The translations under genes and the position numbers were made by a program. Below the pieces are notes generated by a model. It was not told where the DNA came from. It saw nothing but the letters and a program-made list of their open reading frames with translations, and searched no databases. Positions 27,676-37,458 of a stretch of 64,000 nucleotides of DNA are shown here, piece by piece. Position 1 is the first letter of the stretch, and every line of letters starts with the position of its first letter. Source of the DNA: Ophthalmolycus amberensis (taxonomy: Eukaryota > Chordata > Actinopteri > Perciformes > Zoarcidae); the NCBI GenBank assembly GCA_024529925.1, contig JAFEUB010000841.1:1-64000 (forward strand). Direction: 5' to 3'.

Positions 27676-28949
27676 GCAAGTGTCCCACTTTTAAGCATTA
27701 CACATAAAAACCTCTTCAAGTGTGTTGAGACAAAAACTTTAAAGTGGGCCTATGTAACCATTGAAGGAAGAATCAACATATCCCTCCGCTAACAAATGAA
27801 AAGTTAAAATCATAAACAAATAAATGGACCATTGCTCAATGAATGTTGCTCAGCTACAGTCTCTCTGGATCTAGTATTACCTATGGGGGCTAATGTTAGC
27901 AAAATTGAAATCGACGTTGTCTTTATGATAATCTCTTTTTTTTCCAGCTTGTGCTCACACTATATTTTAACATGGCACAGATAACCATGAATATGTCTTT
28001 AAAGTAATAGTTTTACATTTTGCCGCTTTGATGCTTATTCGCTTTCTTGCAGAGTCATGACGATCTATATCACATGCTCGTTAAATATGAGGCCCAGTGA
28101 TTGCCCTATATGATCATATTCACAATTTCATTGAAGGTTGATTATTATTATTAATTATCACCTAGCCCTACATCCTTCCTTTGTAAATCAATGTTTATCA
28201 TTGAGTATAAATAGATTTACTTTAACACAAAACAGGAGCTTCTCTCGTTGGTTGTTTCATCAAAGCCACCAGATGCCCTAAAACATTTTTTTGAGCATCT
28301 TATTGTTGTGTTCATCCCCACAGCCGGTTTCAATGTAAGTTTAACCTCCAGCCAGGCCGATGAACGAGTCATACCTTTCCTAAAGGCATCACGTAGAGGA
28401 GGGCATGCAGAGCGATCCAGCCCAGCAGAAGTACGAGGGCCAGAGGGTCCCATAGCTGGTCAGTGGAGGGAAGGGGAGGGGGCCACTGGAGCACACTGGC
28501 ATCAGGGGATCGACTCACACCGACCAGGAACAGCACCGTCAACGGGAGAAAGACGGGTATGCATAAAGCACCTGAGAGAGATTACAGATAAAAGTGAGAT
28601 GACAACCTGACTGACATCACTGAGCTGAACTAGTCAGACGCAATGCAGCGACATCACTGGGCAAACTCAATAATGGAGCAGAGTGAGACTATGTAATGTA
28701 CCAGATTGATATAGCAAATGTGTGATTTCTTTAAATAATCAATCATGTTGAATAACTGCATAGTAGCAAAACAATTAGTTCAGCTGTCCAACACGACGCG
28801 TGGTTCACTTCCTTATTGTCACATCTGTAGTCTGCAGCGAGCTCAACTATCACGTTCAAAGCTTGACTTTACTTTAAAAACAAGTGGAGAGCAAATTGGA
28901 TGTGATGCTCAATATAAGAAACGCAGCGGGAGAAGCACCAATAATGTGC

Positions 28950-28989
<40 letters not shown>

Positions 28990-29677
28990 ACAAAGAAGAT
29001 GTGATGTATTTGTTCTCTCCTTTCATATCATGTCTACAATGACTAATCTGACTTGGGTGGTTGTGTTGATTCTTAATTAGAGCTGTATTGAACAGTCGGA
29101 GTTCATGCTGTGATCTTTACTGCAGGGAGTTTCGTAATATTTCTATTGTGGCAGAAGTTTTATGATTTTATAAAACAACAAATATCATGACAGCGTATAT
29201 ATACCAAACACAGTAAATTAATATCAACACTCTTTTGTATACCTAACTTTCTAAAATCTGCTTTTGTTCACTCAGAAATACGTTCAGCATTTAACATGTT
29301 TCACTTGAGGTTCACCATCGATGTAAAATAGTTTGTACAGAAAAGCAGCTTTTATCTGTGAGCAACACAGTGTCATGAAAAATTTGTAATTCCGCATTCA
29401 CGAGAGAAGGAGTGTGAACAAGTGACACACCAGCGACCGGAGTACATGAATAAAATGAAAGAATTATTTTAGGCTTAGCTGCAGCAATTGTAACGATAAG
29501 AGTGGAGTTCATGGTTATGTAGGGGGCGAGATGTCTTCAATAAAATGACGGTGGATGTGTTGTGATGGTGCCTGGATGAGAAGGTCAGGTCTGCTGTGAC
29601 TCACCCAGGGTTCCTCCGAATTCCCTCTCCGTGTCATGTGAGGATCTGTGTTTGAGCGCTTGACTGTTTGGCCTCAT
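20802..29677 (-). CDS. tm7sf2: Delta(14)-sterol reductase
   Basis: TM7SF2 reduces the C14-C15 double bond of 4,4-dimethyl-cholesta-8,14,24-trienol with NADPH in the ER, after CYP51. Exons 5'-3': 29605-29677, 28375-28571, 27277-27331, 26586-26780, 24886-24989, 23304-23423, 22956-23124, 22794-22874, 22491-22613, 20802-20962. They sum to 426 codons including stop (425 residues; human is about 418). Family signatures are intact: GNPLYDFFIGRELNPRIG, LLVSGWWGLVRHPNYLGDL, LLIHREARDERLCRAKYG and the C-terminus RRVPYRIFPYIY. Several hydrophobic segments are evident, for example in exon 4. There is no Tudor/RS N-terminal region, so this is TM7SF2 and not lamin B receptor. The start MRPNSQALKH follows a splice acceptor by 9 bases and overlaps the stop of a short uORF. 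Confidence 0.95.
25906..26170. repeat. Interspersed repeat in tm7sf2 intron 4
   Basis: 'TACAGCCATGCTAGCAGCTC..GTGAGGCTGTACTTAGGTACAGC..GCTTTGAGCTAAATGCTAAC..ATGCTCACAATGACAATGC' matches a very common percomorph repeat that I recognise from memory. It is the strongest single hint to the fish group. No coding content. Confidence 0.7.
27632..27674. repeat. (AT)n microsatellite
   Basis: A pure AT dinucleotide run in a tm7sf2 intron. Confidence 0.95.
28951..28984. repeat. (CA)n microsatellite
   Basis: A CA run in tm7sf2 intron 1. The overlapping Thr-His frame is an artefact. Confidence 0.95.
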
Positions 29678-29686
29678 TATTGGTCT

Positions 29687-30750
29687 CCTGTGAAAATAAT
29701 TAAGTAGTTCAGTCAAGATAAAGACATTTGGGGGACAAGTAAATGGTAATTAGATGGCAATGGCAATTAGTACAAATGACAAGAGCAACAGAGACTTCTG
29801 ATGAAGGTGAACTTTGACTTGCAACAAAAGCTAAACATCCTTGTTCATAGCAGTATTTACTGAAGTTCTGTACATGTATGTAACTATGTACTACTTAACT
29901 CCACTACATGTATTAACAGATACCTACCAGTGACTATGCTAGGATGTACATGAAGTTGCCAAACTGTACAAGAAAGTTTTATCAGGACAGTGTGACCGAT
30001 GTCAACTAGCCAACAGGTTATAAATTGGTTCAAAGCAGCATCACTCAACCTGCTACATTAAAATGCCACCTACCTTATAACGCATCAATAATGATAGTAA
30101 TAATAATAATAATAGACTAATATATATTAAATGTAACACTATGAAAGGAGCATTTCTGCCACTTTCAGGGGATTGTACCTTTGATACTTTAAGTGCATTT
30201 GCTTGTTATACTTAAACACTTCAATTTGAATAGAGGACTTAAACTTGAGTACTTTTACACAAGTGTATTTGTACTTTAAGTTTTATAACCACTGGTCAGA
30301 GTGAGACAATTACTGCCATAGACTTTTCACACAGAGGACATCTGTGGACGCCTATAAGAGCCATAATAATAAATAATAAATAAATAAGGACAAGACAATC
30401 AACGATCGCGTCAGAAAAAAGTATATAAAAACACTAACTTAAGCAACTTTTCAAATTCTGTTGCATAATTTAGATTAGCTGTTATTTTGTATTCTAGTGT
30501 TGTAATATTGCACCTGGAGTCGTAAACCACCGAGACAAAGTTCAGCTCGTTTCTTGTGTGTCCACTTCAGCTACACTTCTATTATGAAACATGACACGAG
30601 AGGCCGTTTTTACCTCAGTTGCTGTCCCACTACCTGCGGATGCTAGAATGATCTGAGCGCGAGAGAAACAATGGCTTTGCAGTAAAATAGAGCGTAACAC
30701 AAAGAACAAATAGCCGTGTGTCTTGTAACACATGGAATACAGTGTCTTAC
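29687..30750 (-). other. Intron in the tm7sf2 5' UTR
   Basis: The acceptor TTTTCACAG precedes 29687 and the donor CACCG|GTAAGAC lies at 30751/30750. The intron contains a fish interspersed repeat (about 29870-30296) ending in 'TTTATAACCACTGGT', and a TAA/ATA-rich run near 30092-30113. No coding exon was recognised. Confidence 0.7.
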
Positions 30751-30790
30751 CGGTGTAATGCATGGAGGTGTAGATGGGACTGAGAAGATA
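30751..30790 (-). other. tm7sf2: tm7sf2 5' UTR exon (3' boundary resolved)
   Basis: The minus-strand sequence ending ACACCG is followed by a consensus donor GTAAGAC. Spliced to 29687 it gives a leader containing ATG CAT TAC ACC GGA GAC CAA TAA, a seven-codon uORF from 30763. Its TAA overlaps the main ATG as TAATG. The transcription start is not visible, so the upstream limit given is only nominal. Confidence 0.6.
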
Positions 30791-30792
30791 TT

Positions 30793-30930
30793 CCAATCAA
30801 TGCGCCCTATCCAGCAGCCTGCAGATGGAAACGCCCCCGACACACGTTGAAGATCACGAACCGGCCTCTAAGCCAATCAGATCCTTCCGCGGCCATCAGA
30901 AGAGGGTGGGTAGGAGTGGGTTAGACCAAT
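30793..30930 (-). promoter_or_regulatory. tm7sf2 promoter region with three CCAAT boxes and a GC box
   Basis: CCAAT motifs at 30793-30797, 30873-30877 and 30926-30930 are all inverted relative to the gene, and a CGCCCCC GC box is at 30832-30838. I recall that the human TM7SF2 promoter uses inverted CCAAT (NF-Y) and GC boxes with a sterol response element. No convincing SRE was identified here, so sterol control is inferred, not shown. Confidence 0.5.
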
Positions 30931-32553
30931 CAAATGAGCGCCTCAGGTGGCGACAGTGCGTCCTAGAGAGAGAGGAATGGCTACAGACGTTGTGAAATCT
31001 TTGTTTTTTACATTGTATAAGAATGACTTATTTGTCTGGCAGGAAAACACATTCCTTACTTACTTATTGTATTCGTATTAGTTTGTTGCACTTATTGTAT
31101 TCGTATTGGTTTGTTTCTGTACTTATGCTCTTAGATGCTTGTTTAAAAAAGGAGATGCACTTATGACTTCTGGTGACTAGTAGTTCTCTTGAATGCCTAT
31201 GTTGAATACACTTATTGTAAGTCGCTTTGGATAAAAGCGTCTGCTAAATGACTGTAATGTGATGTCATGTAATGGACTGGTTAATATTATTCTACAGACC
31301 TAACAGGGTGGAAAACTTTGAACAAAGTCAGCCATAGCTCTTCTAACCTTCTACACAAACAGAACTTTTATAACTAACAATTCTAAAATGTAATTACAAT
31401 ATGATTTCTACTATATAACAGCCGTGGCACCGTGTGGCTGGTATGTAGTAGGAATTATATTGTAATTCAGTTTCGTCAATGTTCCGCAGAAGCGGTTTTC
31501 AGTACTTAACCAGGTGTCGATATGACTGGGCAGATTTTTCAACGCAACAGCATTCACCACCGTGCAAGATCCACGAAAGTCACTCAACTTTATCGATGTG
31601 TAGTTGACATCAAAATGAAGGTTGAACTCAAAGATTGGTGTGTTCCGAGCAGGGGCACTGGGGGTAAGGGGGTAGGGAGTAGGGAGTAGGGAGTAAGGAG
31701 CCACTGGCCCCCCACACGGCTGGTGTGATCCCACCACAAGATAGTCTCTAGGTTTAAATGTGCCTGCTTCAATTGGGTTCGACAAGGAAGAACAGCTTTT
31801 TTGAATCTCACATTCATACACTTTTATTGTAGACATACACATTTAAACCATTCCTAACGTACTGTTTATCTGTGAAAGACATGCACAGAAAAAAGAGACT
31901 CAACTAACCTCAAGGCAAGAGTTACAGTACATCTGCTGTAGTTACTTTAATGCTAGACATGGATTACATAATCAGATGGCAAATTATTCAGCAAAAAAAA
32001 CCCGAACAGAATTTAATAATACAGGAGAACTTTCTCTTTAGTCATTCATATTGTTCACATTAAACACATTTCCTTCAAGGAGAACATGTGCTGCAACGTT
32101 CTGCTTTTATCATGGATAATTCATTTATTTCCATTTTTGTAGATAAGTCAGATGAGAGGAGTTTCTTTTCTCATATTCTATAGTTTGTAAATTACTATTG
32201 TAATATTAAACCCAAGTACTCGAGGCTCATGTGCACGTTGTCCGGCAAGTGCCTGGAATGTAATGTTGATCTATCTCAAATTCACTGAATCAGTTTGACA
32301 ACTCAACAGCCCAATGTTTGCTTTCTTTAGTGTTGGAAGATTCCTTGATATTCTTACAGCAGTTAAAGTGCTATCCCTACACCATTTATACAGTATAGTA
32401 TGAATCTGGATCAATAAATTGAACATTTAACAGTAATTATATAAGAGAGTGTCTTTAAATTCGGATGCACGATTCCAGTGTATATTGTAGTTCTGTCTGT
32501 AGTCGTGATCTGGTGTTTGGAGAAGACTAGCTGGCTGTGGTGCACTTTGAGCT
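30931..32553. other. Spacer between tm7sf2 5' end and vps51 stop
   Basis: No gene is supported. It contains a SINE-tail fragment (about 31213-31270), a G-run cluster (31660-31691) and, on the minus strand, the vps51 3' UTR. A plausible vps51 poly(A) signal is TTTATT on the plus strand at 32124-32129, about 430 bases past the stop. Confidence 0.5.
31213..31270 (+). mobile_element. SINE tail fragment
   Basis: 'TTGTAAGTCGCTTTGGATAAAAGCGTCTGCTAAATGACTGTAATG' is the same tail as in the intact SINE at 62862-63058, with a short repeat of TGTAATG-like words after it. No tRNA-like head is recognisable upstream, so this is a 5'-truncated copy or a relative sharing the tail. Confidence 0.75.
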
Positions 32554-35500
32554 TTAGCCCCGTTCGCAGATGACTTCGATCACACTCTGCTCCATCGGGG
32601 CAGGATCCAGGCAGCGGTGGGCGGAGCTCCCCACTATCTCATCCAGCAGGAAGTGTACAAGGTTCTCGTCGGAGACGAACCGCCACAGGTACATCTGCAG
32701 GTAGTGGCAGTCGACCTGGATCTGCTGCAGCCCGAAACGGCCAAAGGTGCGCAGGCGAACGCACTCCAGGAATGTCTTTAAACTGATTTTGATGATTCCT
32801 GTGATCACGGAGACCTGCGACAGTGAAGGGCTGTGTGAGTGTGTGTGTGTGGGTGAGAGATGTTTTGCTCTGAAGAGTACACTACCGTGTAACGAAGACC
32901 TGCACTCACCTTGTTGAACTCCACCGAGCTGAAGATGTCAATCCTCTCAGAAAACAGCTTGTGTATGTTGCTCAGTAGATTGGTATCCATGGGAGCACTG
33001 CAGGCAGACACAGGACAGATCACTCCAGTGAATCCACAATTAGAACAACGACCTTATTCTCCTGATTAACAACTACTCAGTAACAATTGTCCCCCCCTGC
33101 AGTAAAAGTGAAGGACGTAATACAGATTGGCTGTCTGTGTCTGCTTGTCTGCCTTCACACATACACACAGTATCTTACCAAGCATATAGGGACAGAAAAA
33201 TGCACAATAATTAATGTACATATGTAACTGGTGACAGTGACAAAACTGAGTAGGGATGTATCTTGGCTTTAGAATTATTCTTACACATAGGAGAAATGGA
33301 AAAAAGACTCCTAAGTCCGAGAGTTCATTCTTACAGAGTCTGATAACGTTGTGAATGTATTAGAATGCCGCCATTAAGCTAAACAAACCCCAAACCGCTA
33401 GAGGACTGCACTTCTTTGCAGCCCGTTTACCTCGGAGTGTAGCTGGAAGCGTAGCGGGCTTGCTGCCTCGAGCTGCTGTAGACGGAGAAAGTCCTTTTGC
33501 TGGAGTCACTGCTGTGTGCCTTCCTCACACCTTCCTCATACAAAAGACCGACCTGTGGTAGAGCAGAGACGGTTCATAAGACGGCCTAAGCGTACGCGGT
33601 GATGAAAGCATAATGAGTGGACTTTAAGCACATGATGCAGATGGCGAGATTGTGTGCTGTGTGCTGTGACCTGCACGTCAATGGAGGTGGTGTCCTCTAC
33701 TACTCTCTTCATCACAGCACGGACATTTCGTGGCTCGATGGTGTTCACCCAGTCTCGTGTTTCGACGCTCTTCCGTAACATTTGGGAGATAATCAGGCCC
33801 TGAACCTGCAAAAACACACAAAACATGCAACATTGTAAGAAAGAGAACATTTGTAGCACTATTTTCTTGCACTGGATGCGTCTCTTTTCCCTCAGTAAGA
33901 AAGGTAACCCAGTGAATGTTGTCGATGAAAACCTTTACCTACCTTTACATAATGGTTCAACAGTTTCTGTGCTGCCTCCCTGGCTTCTGCACATAAAGCT
34001 GTGACGGGTGTCACGGGACTGTGGTGCTGAGGAAGTACAAGAAGAAGACGACCCGGGTTTAGTAGAATAAGCTACCCTTTGGGAGTGAAATAGATCAAGG
34101 AATTTCCTACGTTACGGAAAAACAAAAATGACATTTTAGTCACATTCATCAGTGCTGATGCACTAAAATACAACTTCCAAGAAAAGAATGCTGTTAAATA
34201 ATGTATTTCTACAGTGTAATACGGCCTGCGGCTGCATTCATAGAGGTGACAGGCCATTTACCTGCACAAGGAACTGTTCATCTGTGAGAGTGAGGATGTA
34301 GGAGATAGTAGAGGTCTCGTAGTCCAAGCAGAGGCGAGACAGCAGCAACAGAAGGGCCGGAGGAGTCGAACCTCCCTTGTCTCCCGCACTGTCGCAAAAC
34401 TGCCGAGAAGACTGGCACACAAACTTTATGAAGCTCACCACCAGGCTCTCACGTACACCCTGGCTGCAGAACTCACCCTATGAGGAAGACAGACAGGAAC
34501 AGCTGTCACTCTCTGTTCGGGGTAGAGTGGAAAACGATTTTCTGGGACAAGCTGTTAATCCGGCAAATGAACAAGACAAACTATTCACCTTAAAGTACGG
34601 CTTGTTGGAGAATGCAATGTCCTTGGCTGTGAAGAGATGCACCGACGCCAACACTGACTTAATCTGATTGAGGATCGAGGCTGACAGGGAGGAGAGCAGC
34701 TCTGGCAGGCTGGTCGGAGCATCTCTGCCGGAGGCCGGTCTCCCGAGAAGAGCTCCGCCTCCGGCCAATGAGGCGCCGGCCATAGAGAGCCGCGGTGTCG
34801 CCAGGGCCTGCCGCACGTCCGTCAAGCTGTCCATGTAGAAGCTCTGCAGGGCGGACAGGTACTGCTTGACTCGCTCTGTTGCGGCCCGTATCACAATCTC
34901 AGTCCCCTGGTTAGGCACGGCAGAGCCCGGCAGCAGTTTGGTTACAGCCTGAAGTCTGCGGTGGAAGCGGTCGAGTGCGCGGACCAGGAGGGAGTTATCT
35001 CCGACCCCTTTCTCCTCCTGAATCCTCCGCTCCACGAGTGAGAAATAGCGAGCAGCCAGATCATCCACAAAGGCATTCAACTTTACCATTCGCCATCTGG
35101 GGAATGTTTTTGGATGCAAGCTCGCCTGTCTGAGCGCGGTTGATGAACAGTTCTTGATAGGACGTTATTACTAAACACAAGCTGCTGACAAATTCATTGC
35201 AGCCCCTGTCAATGAATTCCAGGATGTCAGTGTTTGAGGTGGGAGAAGGGAATGCTCTCGTTTTAGGGGTGTTATCAGCGGAGGCCGACGCCAACCTGCG
35301 TGCAGAAGCATCTTTCACAGCTGAGGCGGACGGGTACGGTCTTATCTCTGCCTCCAGACCCTGGAGGTCCGACTCTAGCCGAGACCGCGCATGGCTCAGG
35401 AATTTATCACAGAGCTCCTCGGCCGGCTCGTCCAACTGTAGCAGCAGCTCCACACACTCGGATAAATCTTTAGCGCTTGACCCTCCATCCCTGTGAGACA

Positions 35501-37458
35501 ACAACAAAGCGGTAGAAATGGTTGATCGACGAGCAAATATATTTATCTTCAAACATTTTGAAATTCAATATGGAAAAAATTATTCAATAATGACAAAACA
35601 TCTGAAATAGTTTTTTTTTTTGATTTACTTTTTACTTGAGCAGCATGAATGTCTGCCACATACAAACTAGCAAATTGGGAATGTTAGTTTGAGTGAAATC
35701 AGGGCAAAATAATGGAAACAGTCTCAAAGAAGTTTGAACAAAAGAGGATTTGTCATTTTGATGGTTCATAAAATCACTTTTGTTGTGAGCAATGAGCGTG
35801 ACTCTTTAGTGGTACGTTTCCTGAGAGTGGAGTCCATATTGTGAATGCAGGTTTAGAGATTCCCACCTGAACTTCTGTCGGAGCTCCTGTGCCAGTTTAT
35901 CCATGATGGCGTGACAGTCGTCCTGAATCCCCTTGAAGGAGGGCAGGTGGCTGTACTGCAGCAGCACACAGCGGGCACGGCGGTGGGATCTCACCGCCTG
36001 AGCGTAGGCCTGCAGCTCCAGACACTTATTTAATCTGGCAGGCAGTTCAAACAGAAACTGCAGCTTCCTTAACAGAGTGTGAACCCCTAGGGTGGAAAAT
36101 GACAAGACAAAAATATGGAAATAAATCACCTTGAAGTCACCAAGACCGACACAAAACAAACTCCCAGTTTAGGTCTCACCTGAGAGTTTTGTTATCTGCG
36201 CGTGCTGGTCCTGCAGAGTACCACTGATGCAAGCACTGAACTCTGTGATTGCCGCCATGTTAGCAGACAAGCCATCCATTTCATCCTCCATCTTTTTGAA
36301 ATCATTCTTCATCTTTCTTATGGTGTCTGAAAAAAAAAAAAAACATGCAAAGATGGTTCGGCGTTTCACGTGGACAATGCAACTAAATCCAACAACGTTT
36401 CAACAGTTGCCTCACCTGTAGCAGATATGAACTTGTTGTAGTTTTCATACACCAGCGTCTGCATGTCACTGTCCAAAGAGCGGATCTGCTTGACCATGCA
36501 GGTCTCCTGGTCCATCAACTCCGCAAGGGAGCACTCCCTCCTAAGCTGCAGTTGGAGACAAAACCCACAATGGTCACAATTACACTTAACAGCATATATA
36601 TGAAATACCAAGGAAGCAGTTTTTCTTCATAACTGATTTAACCAAATCAGAATTAAATGATCATCCACCGTCTGTAAATGTCTGTACATTCAATCACTAC
36701 CATTCAACCACAAGAACATAATGCAGTCTGTGTATATAACTTCAGTCACAGTGCGTTTACTGGTTATTAGGTGTATTATGTGATGAAAACGTCCAGTCCA
36801 CTTCTTTCTGTGCCGTTTCTATGAGACGTAAAGTTGAATGAGCATTGCATGCATTGTTTGGTCATGAATTATATTCCCGCTTAGCTTTGTGGTTCTTAAT
36901 AAAATAACAACTGTCAGCATTTTATACAGCTGTCCGTATTCCCTGGCACACCAAAGTAGACTTTGTAGCGTGTCATTTCTTTAAACGGACTGCTGGGGAT
37001 AGTCATATGCATCCCAGACACTCAAATGTCCTTTCATTCAAATATCATAATACATCCCTACCACATTAAAGCAAATGGCATTATGGGTATGTGACTAATG
37101 ATAGTTTATATAATTTAACAACAGTATCTAGAAAGGTTACTAGGCCTATTGCATAACATAGAAGCTTCAGCTACCGCTAATGTTGGCAACACATTAGTAG
37201 CATACAGTGCTGCAGAGGCTAGTATGCGAGTTGTGTCACACTGGAAACAGGTCACATGACAGCAGTGGTCACCTTGTTGAGGAAAACTTCGTGGTCAAAA
37301 TGCGGCCCGTTGATGTCGCAGGGATCCAAGGACTTCGCCTGCTCCGCGGCCTTTCCTTCCTCGTCCAGCCCGTAGTAGAGCTTCAGCATACCGTGCACCC
37401 TGCGCTTCCTGCCGGACTCATCCGTCTCCGACACCATGCCGTCCGCCTCACCGTCCAT
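32554..37458 (-). CDS. vps51: VPS51 subunit of GARP and EARP tethering complexes (one-base frame break)
   Basis: VPS51 joins VPS52, VPS53 and VPS54 (GARP, endosome-to-trans-Golgi transport) or VPS50 (EARP, endosomal recycling). Exons 5'-3': 37273-37458, 36416-36545, 36180-36326, 35867-36086, 34589-35490, 34262-34477, 33943-34026, 33671-33805, 33431-33552, 32910-32997, 32554-32814. Recognisable blocks: HGMLKLYYG (near residue 22), QIRSLDSDMQTLVYENYNKF, RKLQFLFELPARLNKCLEL, DNSLLVRALDRFHRRLQ, LFTAKDIAFSNKPYF, SQMLRKSVETRDW and the end PMEQSVIEVICERG. Exon 5 is one base too long: the frame reads ..MANGKVE, then shifts to ..AFVDDLAARYFSLVERR at about 35075. All other junctions and phases are intact. 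Without the extra base the product would have 829 residues. The start is the first ATG giving the conserved N-terminus; in-frame residues upstream look like leader. Confidence 0.94.
35075..35075 (-). other. vps51: Apparent single-base insertion breaking the vps51 frame
   Basis: On the minus strand GTT GAA T GCC TTT GTG GAT encodes V-E-(shift)-A-F-V-D. Exon 5 is 902 nt, but its flanking phases require 901. The base is not in a homopolymer, which argues a little against the commonest long-read error type. Possible causes are assembly error, heterozygous allele or true mutation. Confidence 0.85.

Noticed and set aside
20802..29677. Assignment as lamin B receptor
   Set aside because: No Tudor or RS-rich N-terminal exons are present, the predicted length (425) fits TM7SF2, and the adjacent gene is vps51 as for human TM7SF2.
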